Shown in pieces: positions 15,410-24,066 of a stretch of DNA of 26,883 nucleotides. A program made the translations under genes and the position numbers. Origin of the DNA: Myxococcales bacterium (GTDB taxonomy: Bacteria > Myxococcota_A > Polyangia > Polyangiales > Polyangiaceae); assembly GCA_013298325.1 (NCBI GenBank), contig JAAFHJ010000010.1, forward strand, positions 1 to 26,883. Direction: 5' to 3'. Below the pieces are notes generated by a model. It was given only the letters and a program-made list of their open reading frames with translations. It was not told the origin of the DNA and made no database searches. Position 1 is the first letter of the stretch. Every line of letters starts with the position of its first letter.

Positions 15410-17206
15410 ATGCCCCGTCGCTCCGCTTCCGTCCTCGCCGTCGCCGCTCTGCCGCTCCTGGTCGCCTGTGGAGGCGCGACGCCGACCCCGGCATCGCCGG
15501 TCGTGGTGGCGAAGGAACCGGAGCCGGTCGTGGCGGTGAAGCCTCCTGTGGCGGCCCCTGTCGATCCCTTTGCGGTTCCGAAGAAGCTCCGAACGGAGGC
15601 GGCCCCCAAAGAAGTCGCAATCCCCAGTCTCCTGGAATACCTCGCCTATTCGGCGAAGAGCCCGGCCCCCGCAACCTGCGCAAAGGTCGCAAAGGCGGTC
15701 AAGAAGACCTGCGGAAAGACCCTCGCCGACGAGTTTGAGACCCTCCGCAAAGCCCTCGCCCAGAGCGATGTGGCCAAGCGGGACGCGGCGCTCGCCGCGC
15801 TTGAAGGGTGCACGATTTCCGATGCATCGGTCCGCGCAATCCGTGCGGAATACATGGATGCATCCTGCAAAGATGCCGTCGTCGATCCCTACCTCGCCGC
15901 CCTCGCCAAGGATGGCTACGACCTCCAGGAGGCGCCCGGCCTGACGCTCACGCCGCCGAAAAAGGGGACGGCAAAACATCGGGACGTCCAGCCGGAAGTG
16001 CTCCACGCCCTCGTCGGTTATGGCGTTGCCAGCAAGCTGAGTCGCCTTGGCGCGGGCGCCCCGACCTACACCGGCTCCGGGGCTCGCGCCGACGTAAAAA
16101 CCTTTATTGATGGCCCCTACAAGGGATGGCTCGTGGAGCAAGTTCGCGCCATTGATGAGGCCCAAGCGATCGCCTTCAAGCTAAGCGGATACGGTCGTGG
16201 CGTCGCTGCTTTGGCGAGTGGTCAGGCGAATTTGCGCCTTGCCGAGACCTTCCGGGCTGCCCCGATTCCCCAAGATATTGCGAGTGATCCCGAGCTGAAA
16301 GAGACCTACGAACAATCGCTCGAAGGGGTCGTCGAACCGCGGAAGCGTCAAGGGCGTGATGCGTCGCTTGTCGCACTGCAGACGCTCGCCGAAGATGGGG
16401 TCATTCGATCGCCAGAAGTCGACGCCGCCCGCGCGACGCTCGCACGCCTCTACGCGGGGCGGCGCATCGACGCCCTGGACGCGCTGCTGCTGCCGAAGCC
16501 TCCGGCGACGATCGCCACCCTTCATGGGGCCGATTTTGGCCGCACCATGGTTGTGCGTCCGCCGACGAATCTCACCGGCATCGCCGACGCCCTCTCGCCG
16601 ACGCTGAGCGCGGCGCTCCCTTCGCCGGGACCGACCCAGGACGCGCTCACCGCCCAGCTCGGGCTCACCGGCACGCCGGGGCGCTTTGTCGCGTTTCCCC
16701 GCGCCGAGCGCCACGACTCCATGCGCCCTTGGCTTCGGAGCTACGGGAATTTGCTGCTCGCGACGCACACGTGGCGGGGCGTCGGTTACGACCAGGTCGT
16801 TGCAACCTACATTAGTCAGACGAGCTTCGCGGACGACGAGACGCGGGAAACGGCGCGCTTCTACTTCGCCCTTGCCCTGACCCTTCGGAATGGGCCTGAC
16901 TCGCCAGCCGAAATGATGAGCGCAAAGACGCCCGCCGACCTGAACCTCGGCCACGTGGAGGCGCTCGACGCCCTCGAAGGGGAGCACAATCGGTTCGCCG
17001 GGGAGGCGGCCTACGACGCCGCGCTGCTCCTCGAGACGGCGCCGCCGGAGAAGGCTTCTGCGAGCTTTTTCAAGGGGCTTGCCGCGCGGTACCGGAAGGC
17101 GGAAGGCCTGCTGAGCGCCGCCGACGCAAAGGCCAAAGCTCACGATCGCGCCGCCGCGATGGACGAACTGGCCAAGCAGGTGGCGACGATGACCGGAGGG
17201 AAGTGA
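15410..17206 (+). CDS. Large lipoprotein of unknown function
   Basis: This encodes 598 residues from ATG at 15410, preceded by GGAGA at about 11 bases. An earlier in-frame ATG (15371) lacks a ribosome site and would spoil the signal peptide. The signal ends LLVAC, so Cys20 is the lipid site. A Pro/Val/Ala-rich linker (22-58) leads to an alpha-helical, Lys/Ala-rich body without a motif I recognise. Four cysteines at 90, 101, 134 and 153 could form two disulfides in the periplasm. The C-terminal 100 residues (from about [19 protein letters not shown]) look like helical-repeat or TPR-like packing, but no consensus repeat is visible. The stop overlaps the thyA start by one base (TGATG). I assign no function. 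Confidence 0.8.
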   Translation: MPRRSASVLAVAALPLLVACGGATPTPASPVVVAKEPEPVVAVKPPVAAPVDPFAVPKKLRTEAAPKEVAIPSLLEYLAYSAKSPAPATCAKVAKAVKKTCGKTLADEFETLRKALAQSDVAKRDAALAALEGCTISDASVRAIRAEYMDASCKDAVVDPYLAALAKDGYDLQEAPGLTLTPPKKGTAKHRDVQPEVLHALVGYGVASKLSRLGAGAPTYTGSGARADVKTFIDGPYKGWLVEQVRAIDEAQAIAFKLSGYGRGVAALASGQANLRLAETFRAAPIPQDIASDPELKETYEQSLEGVVEPRKRQGRDASLVALQTLAEDGVIRSPEVDAARATLARLYAGRRIDALDALLLPKPPATIATLHGADFGRTMVVRPPTNLTGIADALSPTLSAALPSPGPTQDALTAQLGLTGTPGRFVAFPRAERHDSMRPWLRSYGNLLLATHTWRGVGYDQVVATYISQTSFADDETRETARFYFALALTLRNGPDSPAEMMSAKTPADLNLGHVEALDALEGEHNRFAGEAAYDAALLLETAPPEKASASFFKGLAARYRKAEGLLSAADAKAKAHDRAAAMDELAKQVATMTGGK

Positions 17207-18048
17207 TGGACGCCTACTTGGCGCTTCTCCAGCGGGTGCGCCTCGCGGGGGAGCACAAGGGGGATCGGACCGGCGTCGGCACGCGAAGCGTGTTTGGGCA
17301 TCAATACCGCGTCGACCTTTCCGACGGGTTTCCCCTATTGACGACGAAGAAAGTTCATTTCAAATCGATCGTGGTCGAACTGCTCTGGTTTCTTCGTGGG
17401 GAGACCGATACTGCCTATTTGAAGCGGCACGGCGTCACGATATGGGACGAGTGGGCGACGGCAGAACAAACAGCAAAGTTTGGCCGCTCAGAAGGGGATC
17501 TCGGCCCTGTCTACGGCCATCAATGGCGAAACTTTGGGGCGACCCAGCTCCCCGACGGCACCTACGCCGACGACGGCAAGGACCAGATCTCCTGGGTCGT
17601 CGACGAAATCCGCCGAAATCCGAACAGCCGTCGCCTGCTCATTTCCGGCTGGAATCCGAAGGAAGCGACGGCGGTTGCGCTCCCTCCCTGCCACACGCTC
17701 TTCCAGTTTCACGTCGCCGACGGCGCGCTCTCGTGCCAGCTCTACCAGCGGAGCGGAGATGTCTTTCTGGGCGTCCCTTTCAATCTCGCAAGTTACGCCC
17801 TTCTTACCTGCATGATTGCGCAGGTGACCGGGCTCCGGCCGGGTACGTTCGTCCACACCTTCGGCGACGCGCACCTCTACGAGAACCACCTCGCGCAGGC
17901 CGATCTCCAGCTTTCCCGGATACCGCGCCCGCTCCCGCGGCTCGTCCTCGATCCGACGGTGACCGATCTCTTCGCGTTTGAGCCGGGGCACATCTCCGTC
18001 GAGAATTACGACCCCTATCCGGGGATCAAGGCGCCTGTCGCAATTTGA
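17206..18048 (+). CDS. thyA: Thymidylate synthase
   Basis: This encodes 280 residues from ATG at 17206. GGAGGG ends five bases upstream; GTG at 17203 is the other option but is too close to the ribosome site. It converts dUMP to dTMP using methylenetetrahydrofolate. The family signature is complete: [15 protein letters not shown] (17-31), [12 protein letters not shown] (43-54), the nucleophile Cys162 in [26 protein letters not shown], and [11 protein letters not shown] near the end. It is slightly longer than E. coli ThyA (264) because of an insertion around 85-100 and 115-125. The 3' end overlaps the convergent hydrolase gene by 23 bases. The folate partner folA lies about 1.4 kb downstream on the same strand, separated by the hydrolase/TetR pair. 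Confidence 0.97.
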   Translation: MDAYLALLQRVRLAGEHKGDRTGVGTRSVFGHQYRVDLSDGFPLLTTKKVHFKSIVVELLWFLRGETDTAYLKRHGVTIWDEWATAEQTAKFGRSEGDLGPVYGHQWRNFGATQLPDGTYADDGKDQISWVVDEIRRNPNSRRLLISGWNPKEATAVALPPCHTLFQFHVADGALSCQLYQRSGDVFLGVPFNLASYALLTCMIAQVTGLRPGTFVHTFGDAHLYENHLAQADLQLSRIPRPLPRLVLDPTVTDLFAFEPGHISVENYDPYPGIKAPVAI

Positions 18049-18838
18049 GCGCGTCGTCGACTTCGTCGAGAAACGCCGTGATGTGTTGATGAACCGTGGG
18101 GGCATGCGTGATCGGTCCCATGTGGCCGGCCTCGGCGATACGAACCGCACGCCCTTCCGGCATCGCCGCCGCGATCCGCTCGGTCAGGGTGCGTGCGGCG
18201 ATCGGGGAGTGCTCCCCGCAGAGCAAGAGCGCGGGAACCGAGAGCGTCGCGTAGGTGGCCGCGGGGGTGCGGTCTCCGAGCAGACACTGCACTTCATCAA
18301 ACAATTTCATAGCATTGGCGCGGAACGAGGCCTTTCCCCCCTCCGGCATCGCATCCCAGGCGCCGGGGACGTTCCAGTAGTCGACGAAGCCGCGAAGCCA
18401 GCCCTCAACGTCGTCCACGGCCGGGGCGGGGCGTGCGGGCGGCTCATCCAAGACCCCAAATAGCGGCGGCTCGTAGGCGACGACCGACGCGACGTTCCGG
18501 CGGCGGTGGAACGCAGTGAGGAAGGCGATCGCTCCGCCGTACGAGTGCCCTACGAGATGTACGGGGCCGGGAGCTTCGAGCTCATCAAGCAGGCGTTCCA
18601 ACGCGAGGATCTCGAGCGAGGTATGGAAGCGCTCGCCGGCCGGCCACGGGCCGCTTTCTCCGTAGCCAAGAAAATCAGGGGTGTAGACCTCGCGGGATTC
18701 GCTCAGTTCGGTCGCGAATTTTCGCCATTGGCGGCCCGACATCCCGCCGCTGTGGAGGAGGACAACAGGCAATCGGGGGGCGACCGACTTCGCGGCGAAG
18801 CGTTGGACGGCGAGGCGTGGGCGGCGATCCAGGGGCAT
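18026..18838 (-). CDS. Alpha/beta-fold hydrolase
   Basis: This encodes 270 residues from ATG at 18838. ATGs at 18883 and GTG/ATG-type starts up to 18925 would read through the palindrome and into tetR, so the innermost start is preferred. Motifs: [14 protein letters not shown] (25-38) with the HSGG oxyanion segment, the nucleophile Ser99 in [12 protein letters not shown], and a C-terminal AGHMGP with the catalytic His. The likely acid is in the LLCGEHSP stretch. It looks like a soluble esterase/lactonase/hydrolase of the 2-hydroxymuconate hydrolase sort, with unknown substrate. It is divergent from the TetR gene and a perfect palindrome lies 15 bases before its start, so TetR repression is likely. 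The 3' end overlaps thyA antisense. Confidence 0.9.
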   Translation of the reverse strand: MPLDRRPRLAVQRFAAKSVAPRLPVVLLHSGGMSGRQWRKFATELSESREVYTPDFLGYGESGPWPAGERFHTSLEILALERLLDELEAPGPVHLVGHSYGGAIAFLTAFHRRRNVASVVAYEPPLFGVLDEPPARPAPAVDDVEGWLRGFVDYWNVPGAWDAMPEGGKASFRANAMKLFDEVQCLLGDRTPAATYATLSVPALLLCGEHSPIAARTLTERIAAAMPEGRAVRIAEAGHMGPITHAPTVHQHITAFLDEVDDALKLRQAP

Positions 18839-18849
18839 AGGTACAACCA

Positions 18850-18877
18850 GATCTAGGACGATCGTCCTAAAAGACAA
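18850..18877 (-). promoter_or_regulatory. Possible promoter of the hydrolase gene
   Basis: On the minus strand TTGTCT (18877-18872) and TAGATC (18855-18850) are spaced by 16 bases, like a sigma-70 promoter. The palindrome fills the spacer and touches the -10. The transcript would start only a few bases before ATG 18838, so it would be nearly leaderless. The match is moderate and not proven. Confidence 0.35.
18854..18869. promoter_or_regulatory. Perfect 16-bp palindrome, likely TetR operator
   Basis: TAGGACGATCGTCCTA reads the same on both strands. It lies between the divergent hydrolase (start 18838) and TetR (start 18898) genes. It resembles operators of NemR-like TetR regulators, which share the TAG-(A/C)-C-GATC-type dyad. 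It would control both genes, and through tetR also folA. Confidence 0.75.
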
Positions 18878-18897
18878 TGGCATGCTAGCGTTGACGC

Positions 18898-19476
18898 ATG
18901 CGATTTCCCGGGGATCGGAAAGCACGCGGGCGGGCGGAAATTGTCGCAGCGGCGGGGCGCCTCTTTCGCGCCGAAGGCTTCGCGGCGACCGGCGTCGACG
19001 GCCTCATGAAGGGGGCCGGGCGCACAGCCGGCACCTTCTACAGCTATTTTTCTTCGAAAAATTCACTCTTTGGAGCGGTCCTCGCCGCGTCGATCGAGGA
19101 GACGCAGTCATCGCTTCTCGCCGACCTTGAAGAGATCTCTGGGGACGCGTGGGTTGCCGAAGTGGCTCGGCGGTATCTGAGCCGCGCCCATCGAGACGAT
19201 CCCGCCCAGGGGTGCGCGATGCCCGGTCTTGCTGCGGAAGTCGGGCGGGCCCCCGAGGAGACGCGCGCCCTCTTCGAAGAGCATGTGAAGGCCTTCGTCG
19301 CTCGGATCGCAGAAAATCTTGGCGAAACGACGGGCGCGACGCCGCTCAGCGAGGAAGACCGCGCGCTTGCCCTTGTCGCACTGTTCGTCGGCGGCATCGT
19401 CCTCGCGCGCGCCGTGAAGAGCAAGGGGCTCTCCGACCGCATTCTTCTTGCGGCCCGGCGCTTCGCGACCCGATAA
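18898..19476 (+). CDS. TetR/AcrR-family transcriptional regulator
   Basis: This encodes 192 residues from ATG at 18898, 28 bases after the palindrome. Residues 1-55 form the DNA-binding domain: GRAEIVAAAGRLFRAEGFAATGVDGLMKGAGRT, then AGTFYSYFSSKNSLF, the typical TetR recognition-helix end. The C-terminal ligand domain begins near 60 and includes QGCAMPGLAAEVGRAPEETRALFEEH, a stretch common in TetR regulators of oxidoreductase or efflux genes. The divergent hydrolase and palindrome suggest local auto- and cross-repression in the cytoplasm, with an unknown inducer. The stop is followed by folA after six bases, so the regulator and dihydrofolate reductase are probably one transcript. I see no strong ribosome site at the start. 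Confidence 0.9.
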   Translation: MRFPGDRKARGRAEIVAAAGRLFRAEGFAATGVDGLMKGAGRTAGTFYSYFSSKNSLFGAVLAASIEETQSSLLADLEEISGDAWVAEVARRYLSRAHRDDPAQGCAMPGLAAEVGRAPEETRALFEEHVKAFVARIAENLGETTGATPLSEEDRALALVALFVGGIVLARAVKSKGLSDRILLAARRFATR

Positions 19477-19482
19477 GCGGTC

Positions 19483-19983
19483 GTGGATATTTCTCTCGTC
19501 GCGGCGATCGCGAAGAACGGCGTCATCGGTCACCGGGGGGCGATTCCCTGGTATCTACCGGCCGATCTTAAGAAATTTCGAGCGATTACCATCGGTCACA
19601 CCGTGGTCATGGGGCGGCGAACCTGGGAAAGCCTCCTCGCGTCCCCCCTCGGCGGGCCGTTGCCAGGGCGCCAAAACCTGGTCGTCTCGTCGTCGGCCAT
19701 CGCTCATCCTGGCGTCTCCGTCGTACGATCGTTCGACGCCGCGCTCGCGTTCGCCGAGGCATCGAAGGCCTCGGCGCTCTTCGCGATCGGCGGGGCGGCC
19801 ATCTACCGGGAGGCACTCCCCCGCGTCACCGTGGCCCACATCACCGACGTCGTGGTCGAGCCGTCGGGCGATGCCTTCTTCCCCGCTTGGGATCGGGCGC
19901 TGTTCGCGGTCACCGAGGAAATTTCCTGGCCTGGCACGGCGACGATCCCCGCCGCCGTCTACCGGCGCTACCTGCGCCGTTAG
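19483..19983 (+). CDS. folA: Dihydrofolate reductase
   Basis: This encodes 166 residues from GTG at 19483, six bases after the tetR stop. It reduces dihydrofolate to tetrahydrofolate with NADPH, replacing the cofactor spent by ThyA. The active-site region is clear: ISLVAAIAKNGVIG (3-16), IPWYLPADLKKF (21-32) with Asp28 as the catalytic acid, and VVMGRRTWESL. SALFAIGGAAIYREALP carries the NADPH-binding GGxxIY motif, and the C-terminus is regular. Length is normal (about 160). There is no strong ribosome site before the GTG, so translation may be coupled to tetR. Its last four bases overlap the convergent dinB gene. This arrangement would make its expression follow that of tetR. Confidence 0.95.
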   Translation: MDISLVAAIAKNGVIGHRGAIPWYLPADLKKFRAITIGHTVVMGRRTWESLLASPLGGPLPGRQNLVVSSSAIAHPGVSVVRSFDAALAFAEASKASALFAIGGAAIYREALPRVTVAHITDVVVEPSGDAFFPAWDRALFAVTEEISWPGTATIPAAVYRRYLRR

Positions 19984-21197
19984 CGAGTCGGTCGCCGCTT
20001 TCTGCCGAGCAACGTCGCCCGCGTGAGCGCTCCGTGCCCCTCGGGGCCGAGCTTGTCGCCGATCGCCTGGAGCGTCTTTTGGAGGCGGTCGCGGCGGATT
20101 TTCTCGGCATCCTGGAAGAGCGTAGGACGAGCGTTCGACGGGGCGAGGTCGCTCACGTGGACGCCGACCAGACGGAACGCGCGCCCGTCGAGGGGAAGGC
20201 GGTCGAGGGCCTTCTCGGCGGCGCGGAAGAGGGTCGTCGTATCGCTTGCCGGTTCGCCGAGGGGCGTTTGGCGGGAAATGAGCTCGAAGCGATCGGTCTT
20301 CAGCTTGATCGCGAGCGTCCTTCCGGCGAGCCCATTTCGCACGAGGCGCGCCGCAACCGTTTCGGAATGCTCCAAGAGGGCCCGGCCGACATCTTCGCGG
20401 CCGCGGAGATCTTCTTCATAGGTCGTCTCCGAGCCGATCGACTTGGCCTCGCGCTCGGGGACGACCGGACGCCCATCGATGCCGCTCGCCAGAAGCTTGT
20501 AGTGCACACCTACTTCTCCGATGGTCTTGCGCAGCCAATCGTCGGGTGCCTCCTGAAAGTCGCCAAATGTCCGCAATCCAAGCGCTTCTAGGCGCGGCAG
20601 CGACTTCCCGCCGACCCCCCAAAGGCGTGTGGTCGGGAGCGGCGCGAGGCGCTCTTTGACGTCCTCCCGAAAGTCGACGAGCGCGTTCGGCTTCTCCAGA
20701 TCGGAGGCGATCTTGGCGACAAATTTCGTTGGGGCGACGCCCGCCGAGGCGACAAGACCGAGTTCGTCGCGGATGGCGTCACGAATCTGGTGGGCGATGG
20801 CGACCCCGTCGCCAAAGAGGGCACGACTCGCGGTGACGTCGAGGAACGCTTCGTCGAGGGAGAGGCCTTGGACGAGTGGCGTGAATCGATGGAAGATTTC
20901 GAAAACTTTCGAGGAAAATTCCGCGTAGCGCCGCATGCGGACCGGCAGGAGGATCGCCTGCGGGCACCGTCGGATCGCCTCGGCCATCGGCATCGCCGAG
21001 CGAACGCCGAAGCGCCGCGCCTCGTAGCTCGCCGCGCAGACGACGCCGCGTCCGCTCACCCGTTCGCCGCCGCCCGCTGCCGGTTCGACGACCTTGTATC
21101 CGCCGACAATAACTGGCTTTCCGGCCAGAAAGGGCTGATCGGCGATCTCGACGCTCGCGTAGAACGCGTCCATGTCGATGTGAAGGATCTCGCGCAT
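19980..21197 (-). CDS. dinB: DNA polymerase IV (Y-family)
   Basis: This encodes 405 residues from ATG at 21197; the frame is open to 21215 but MREILHIDMDAFYASVE fits the family N-terminus. Catalytic residues are Asp8 in HIDMD and Asp115-Glu116 in LSLDEAFLD. VVCAASYEARRFGVRSAMP (52-70) gives the steric gate and triphosphate-binding region. The thumb carries LWGVGGKSLPRLEALG, a helix-hairpin-helix. The little-finger domain ends near RPTLFQDAE, and the last residues are basic. An extra segment at about 34-50, YKVVEPAAGGGERVSGR, lengthens the usual short PVIVGG-to-RGVV loop. It does error-prone translesion synthesis. It converges with folA, overlapping by four bases. The upstream dyad and CTAG repeats may be its regulatory region. 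Confidence 0.95.
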   Translation of the reverse strand: MREILHIDMDAFYASVEIADQPFLAGKPVIVGGYKVVEPAAGGGERVSGRGVVCAASYEARRFGVRSAMPMAEAIRRCPQAILLPVRMRRYAEFSSKVFEIFHRFTPLVQGLSLDEAFLDVTASRALFGDGVAIAHQIRDAIRDELGLVASAGVAPTKFVAKIASDLEKPNALVDFREDVKERLAPLPTTRLWGVGGKSLPRLEALGLRTFGDFQEAPDDWLRKTIGEVGVHYKLLASGIDGRPVVPEREAKSIGSETTYEEDLRGREDVGRALLEHSETVAARLVRNGLAGRTLAIKLKTDRFELISRQTPLGEPASDTTTLFRAAEKALDRLPLDGRAFRLVGVHVSDLAPSNARPTLFQDAEKIRRDRLQKTLQAIGDKLGPEGHGALTRATLLGRKRRPTR

Positions 21198-21217
21198 CGT
21201 TCGCCCTGCCGCCAAAA

Positions 21218-21245
21218 CTAGCCCCGTCCCTAGGGGACCCCCTAG
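21218..21245. repeat. Three CTAG sites at exact 12-bp spacing upstream of dinB
   Basis: CTAG occurs at 21218, 21230 and 21242, each 12 bases apart. The last two bound the near-palindrome CTAGGGGACCCCCTAG (21230-21245). GTCCCTAGGGGAC (21226-21238) is an overlapping inverted repeat. It sits 21 to 48 bases before the dinB start and 70 bases before the divergent hydrolase gene. It is an operator or hairpin candidate; no known factor is assigned. Confidence 0.5.
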
Positions 21246-21314
21246 CGGAAGTCCTCGGAGAAATGCGGCAAGATGGGTGGTCGCGCGGTCCTTCGGCGGC
21301 TAATACCGGCCGCC

Positions 21315-22205
21315 ATGCGACTCCGATCGATCGAGGGGAACCGGCAGCGGCTGGACGGTGGGGCGATGTTCGGAAATGCGCCGAAGCCGCTTTGGGAGCG
21401 GTGGATCGCCGCCGACGAGAAGAACCGGATTCCTCTCGCGTGTCGCGCACTCCTCATTCAGGATTCTTTTCCCGACGGTCGCTCAAGAAACGTCCTTTTG
21501 GAGGCCGGCATCGGCGTCTTCTTTGACCCGAAGTCCCGCGAGCGTTTCGGCGTTGAGGAGGAGGCGCACGTCCTCCTGGCGTCTCTCGCAGCGGCCGGTG
21601 TTGATCCAGAAGCGATCGATGTCGTCGTCCTCTCGCACCTGCACTTCGACCACGCTGGCGGACTGCTGACCGCGTTCGAGGCAGGAACGGCGCCGTCACT
21701 CGTGTTCCCCAACGCGCGCTACGTCGTCGGCGAGGAGGCCTGGACGCGTGCGAAACATCCGCATTTTCGTGACAAAGCGAGCTTCATTCCCGAACTCCCT
21801 GGCTTGATGGAGGGGAGCGTCGGCGGCGTCGAAGTGATTGCACCAGGCGGCGTAAGCGCCACACTCGGTGCAAGCTACACGTTTACGATTTCTCAGGGGC
21901 ACACCCCCGGTCTGCTCCTCACGCGGGTCGCTGTCCCCGGTGGAAGTGACCGTCCGGCGACCGCAATCACCTTCCTGGGGGACCTCGTGCCCGGCGTCCC
22001 CTGGGTACATCTTCCGATTACCATGGGGTATGATCGCTTCCCCGAACTGCTGATTGAAGAGAAGCAGAAACTCCTCGATGGCGTCATTGAAGGGGATGAG
22101 TGGCTTTTCTTCACCCACGACCCGCGCTTCGCCGCCTCGCGCGCGACCCGCGACGAAAAGGGGAAGTACAGCGCCGTCGCCCCCGTTGAAGTGCTCGAGT
22201 GGTGA
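21315..22205 (+). CDS. Metallo-beta-lactamase-fold hydrolase
   Basis: This encodes 296 residues from ATG at 21315. An earlier ATG (21273) adds 14 residues without family resemblance. Zinc ligands are present: [10 protein letters not shown] (107-116) with His108, His110, Asp112 and His113. A later His is in ISQGHTPG and an Asp in FLGDLVP, with the terminal FFTHDPRF also conserved. The N-terminal [16 protein letters not shown] is characteristic of a subgroup of MBL-fold proteins found in many bacteria. The substrate is not known; lactonase, thioesterase or sulfatase activity is possible. The protein has no signal peptide, so it acts in the cytoplasm. The next gene on the strand starts 34 bases later, so the two may be co-transcribed. 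Confidence 0.9.
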   Translation: MRLRSIEGNRQRLDGGAMFGNAPKPLWERWIAADEKNRIPLACRALLIQDSFPDGRSRNVLLEAGIGVFFDPKSRERFGVEEEAHVLLASLAAAGVDPEAIDVVVLSHLHFDHAGGLLTAFEAGTAPSLVFPNARYVVGEEAWTRAKHPHFRDKASFIPELPGLMEGSVGGVEVIAPGGVSATLGASYTFTISQGHTPGLLLTRVAVPGGSDRPATAITFLGDLVPGVPWVHLPITMGYDRFPELLIEEKQKLLDGVIEGDEWLFFTHDPRFAASRATRDEKGKYSAVAPVEVLEW

Positions 22206-22239
22206 CCGCTCTTTTTCCACAGTGTGTGCTTGGGTAACG

Positions 22240-23196
22240 GTGAGTAAACGTTTGAAAGCACACGTGAATTCCATCGTTGCCTCCGCGCTCGCCGCCGTCG
22301 TCGTTCATGGGGCCATCGTCGGTGCGCTGTTGCGTCTGCCGCCCCGGCCGGGGATCCCGCTGTCCTCGCCCGATGCCGGCGAACTCTTCGTCGACGTTCA
22401 GGTCGTCGTGCCACCGGCCACCGAGGCCTTGCCGGCGATCAAGTCGGGGGCACAGGAGAAGGTTCTTGTGGGGACCAATGGCGGCGGAGAGGGCGGCCTC
22501 CGTTCAACAGGTGCCGTCGCGCCGCAGCCCGAGGCGGAGGCCGACTCGCGGCCCGGGGGCAAGCCAACTTCCGAGGAACATGGGTGGTTTTCCCCCTTCG
22601 CCGGCCCGTCGTCGGAGGGCCATCCGATCGATTTGCGTGCGCACTACACAGACATTCCGCCCAGCGCCGTCGATGGGACGCCATCGGCGCGAACCCCAGC
22701 CGCGCCGACCCCCAACGCGCAGGCAGCCTCGGTCCTGCGCGCAGGCGTCGACGCGCACGAGGTCGAGCGCGGGACGGCGGCAGGGGGCGAGGCGGTCTCT
22801 GCGGTTGCAGCCATCGGTCATCTTCCGGGGGCGCCCGGCCTCGGGCACGCGACCTTCGCGATTCGTGTGGACGGGGCCGGTATCTCGGTCGCGCTCGCCG
22901 ATGGGGGCGCAGACGGTCCTGCGTGGCAGGCGCTCTTGCCAGCCCTCCGCGCGGCTCTTCTCGCCCACCCACCGCGGATCCCCACCGGAAAACGAGGTCT
23001 TTCTCTCATCATCGCGACCCGTATCGACGACCAGTGCCCCGATGGACGGCCGCCCCACGGCGACGGGAGCTGCCCGAGTGGCGGCGGCATTTCGCGTTCC
23101 GGAATCGGCATCGGAGGGACGTTAAGCCCCGAAAACATTGGTCGCCGTCCGAATCGCATGGTGCATACACGGATTGTTTCTAGCGTCGCGGATTGA
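22240..23196 (+). CDS. TonB-like single-span periplasmic protein
   Basis: This encodes 318 residues from GTG at 22240. The long upstream open frame lies inside the MBL gene and is not used. The N-terminus is MSKRLKAHVNSIVASALAAVVVHGAIVGALL: a short basic cytoplasmic tail and one membrane helix (about 12-31), as in TonB/TolA. A Pro/Ala/Gly-rich periplasmic region follows to about 190. The C-terminal part has LGHATFAIRVDGAGISVALADGG, then LPALRAALLAHPPRIPTGKRGLSLII, and a tail with CPDGRPPHGDGSC (two cysteines 13 apart). The C-terminal fold may be a TonB-type domain but I cannot confirm the YP or beta-strand signature. No exbB, exbD or receptor gene is in the window. Its ribosome site is a weak TGGGTAA. 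Confidence 0.6.
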   Translation: MSKRLKAHVNSIVASALAAVVVHGAIVGALLRLPPRPGIPLSSPDAGELFVDVQVVVPPATEALPAIKSGAQEKVLVGTNGGGEGGLRSTGAVAPQPEAEADSRPGGKPTSEEHGWFSPFAGPSSEGHPIDLRAHYTDIPPSAVDGTPSARTPAAPTPNAQAASVLRAGVDAHEVERGTAAGGEAVSAVAAIGHLPGAPGLGHATFAIRVDGAGISVALADGGADGPAWQALLPALRAALLAHPPRIPTGKRGLSLIIATRIDDQCPDGRPPHGDGSCPSGGGISRSGIGIGGTLSPENIGRRPNRMVHTRIVSSVAD

Positions 23197-23265
23197 CAGC
23201 GACCGCGGAGAATCAAGGACATTCGGCCTCCCGTGTGCTTACGTCCGACCGAGATTCAGATTGTC

Positions 23266-23976
23266 ATGGCGCGAGCAAAGACAGGCCTCGGAGCGCATTC
23301 CTCAGAAGACACACGCCTCGCACTCATTCGTGCGGCGGAGCGACTGTTTGCCGAGCGAGGCATTGACGCCATCTCTCTGCGCGAGGTGAGTGCGGAGGCC
23401 GGGCAGGGGAATAACTCTGCGGTTTCCTACCACTTTCAGTCGCGCGAAGGGCTCATTGACGCGATTCTTGAGCGCCACTCCATTCCGATTCACAACCGGT
23501 GGGACGCCCAGCTAGACCTCCTTGAGCGCCAAAACGCGGTCACCCTTCGTCTCCTCGTCGAGATGCTGACGCTCCCCATCGTCGCAAAGCTTGACGACCC
23601 CGATGGCGGCTGGGCGTACCTTTCGATCGCCGCCCAGCTCTCCGTGAATCCGCGGATGCCGCTCGTCCACAGGCCCGTCGGGATGCGGCCCCCCGTCCTC
23701 CGCCTCATCGGCAGCATGATGCCGTTCACGAAGGCCCCCTTCGAGCTCCTGGCGTACCGCTTCGAGCGGATCTCTTCGACGATCTACACCAGCGCCGTGA
23801 TCTTTCACCGAATTGCGGTCGAGTCGGGCTCTGCATTTCCTCGAGCGGCCTTCGAGAGCGACCTCGTCGACGCCCTCACCCTCGCGATCGAGATGCCGTC
23901 CTCACCGTCGACGCTGGACGCGCTCGCCGGCGCTCATGGCATCGTGCCGCCGGCGCCGCCGATGCCGGTCCCCTAA
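23266..23976 (+). CDS. TetR/AcrR-family regulator of the PHB genes (predicted)
   Basis: This encodes 236 residues from ATG at 23266; GTG at 23233 would add 11 residues. The DNA-binding domain is RLALIRAAERLFAERGIDAISLREVSAEAGQGNNSAVSYHFQSREGLIDAIL (about 17-68), a clear TetR helix-turn-helix with the Y-H-F recognition region. The long C-terminal domain includes GGWAYLSIAAQLSVNPRMPLV and LLAYRFERI and is probably a ligand pocket. It is followed by a hairpin and then the depolymerase and dehydrogenase genes on the same strand, so control of storage polymer use by this protein is a reasonable guess. It shares a CGGAGAATC string (23206-23214, before its start) with the region before the depolymerase (24076-24084). 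Confidence 0.88.
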   Translation: MARAKTGLGAHSSEDTRLALIRAAERLFAERGIDAISLREVSAEAGQGNNSAVSYHFQSREGLIDAILERHSIPIHNRWDAQLDLLERQNAVTLRLLVEMLTLPIVAKLDDPDGGWAYLSIAAQLSVNPRMPLVHRPVGMRPPVLRLIGSMMPFTKAPFELLAYRFERISSTIYTSAVIFHRIAVESGSAFPRAAFESDLVDALTLAIEMPSSPSTLDALAGAHGIVPPAPPMPVP

Positions 23977-23982
23977 GGATCT

Positions 23983-24009
23983 CCCCTCGCGACGAGCGCT
24001 CGCAAGGGG
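23983..24009 (+). terminator. Hairpin after the TetR gene
   Basis: Arms 23983-23992 and 24000-24009 pair at nine of ten positions with a 7-base loop. It begins seven bases after the stop codon, and a short TTTT lies 12 bases further on. It may end the tetR transcript and separate it from the depolymerase. Confidence 0.5.
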
Positions 24010-24066
24010 CCCGTTCGACTTTTGTGCGCTGCAACACGAGGTTTCCGGAAATCGTCCGTGCTCGGC

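Noticed and set aside
22054..22239. N-terminal extension of the TonB-like protein into the MBL gene
   Set aside because: The membrane helix expected near the N-terminus lies right after GTG 22240; the extension is the out-of-frame end of the MBL gene.
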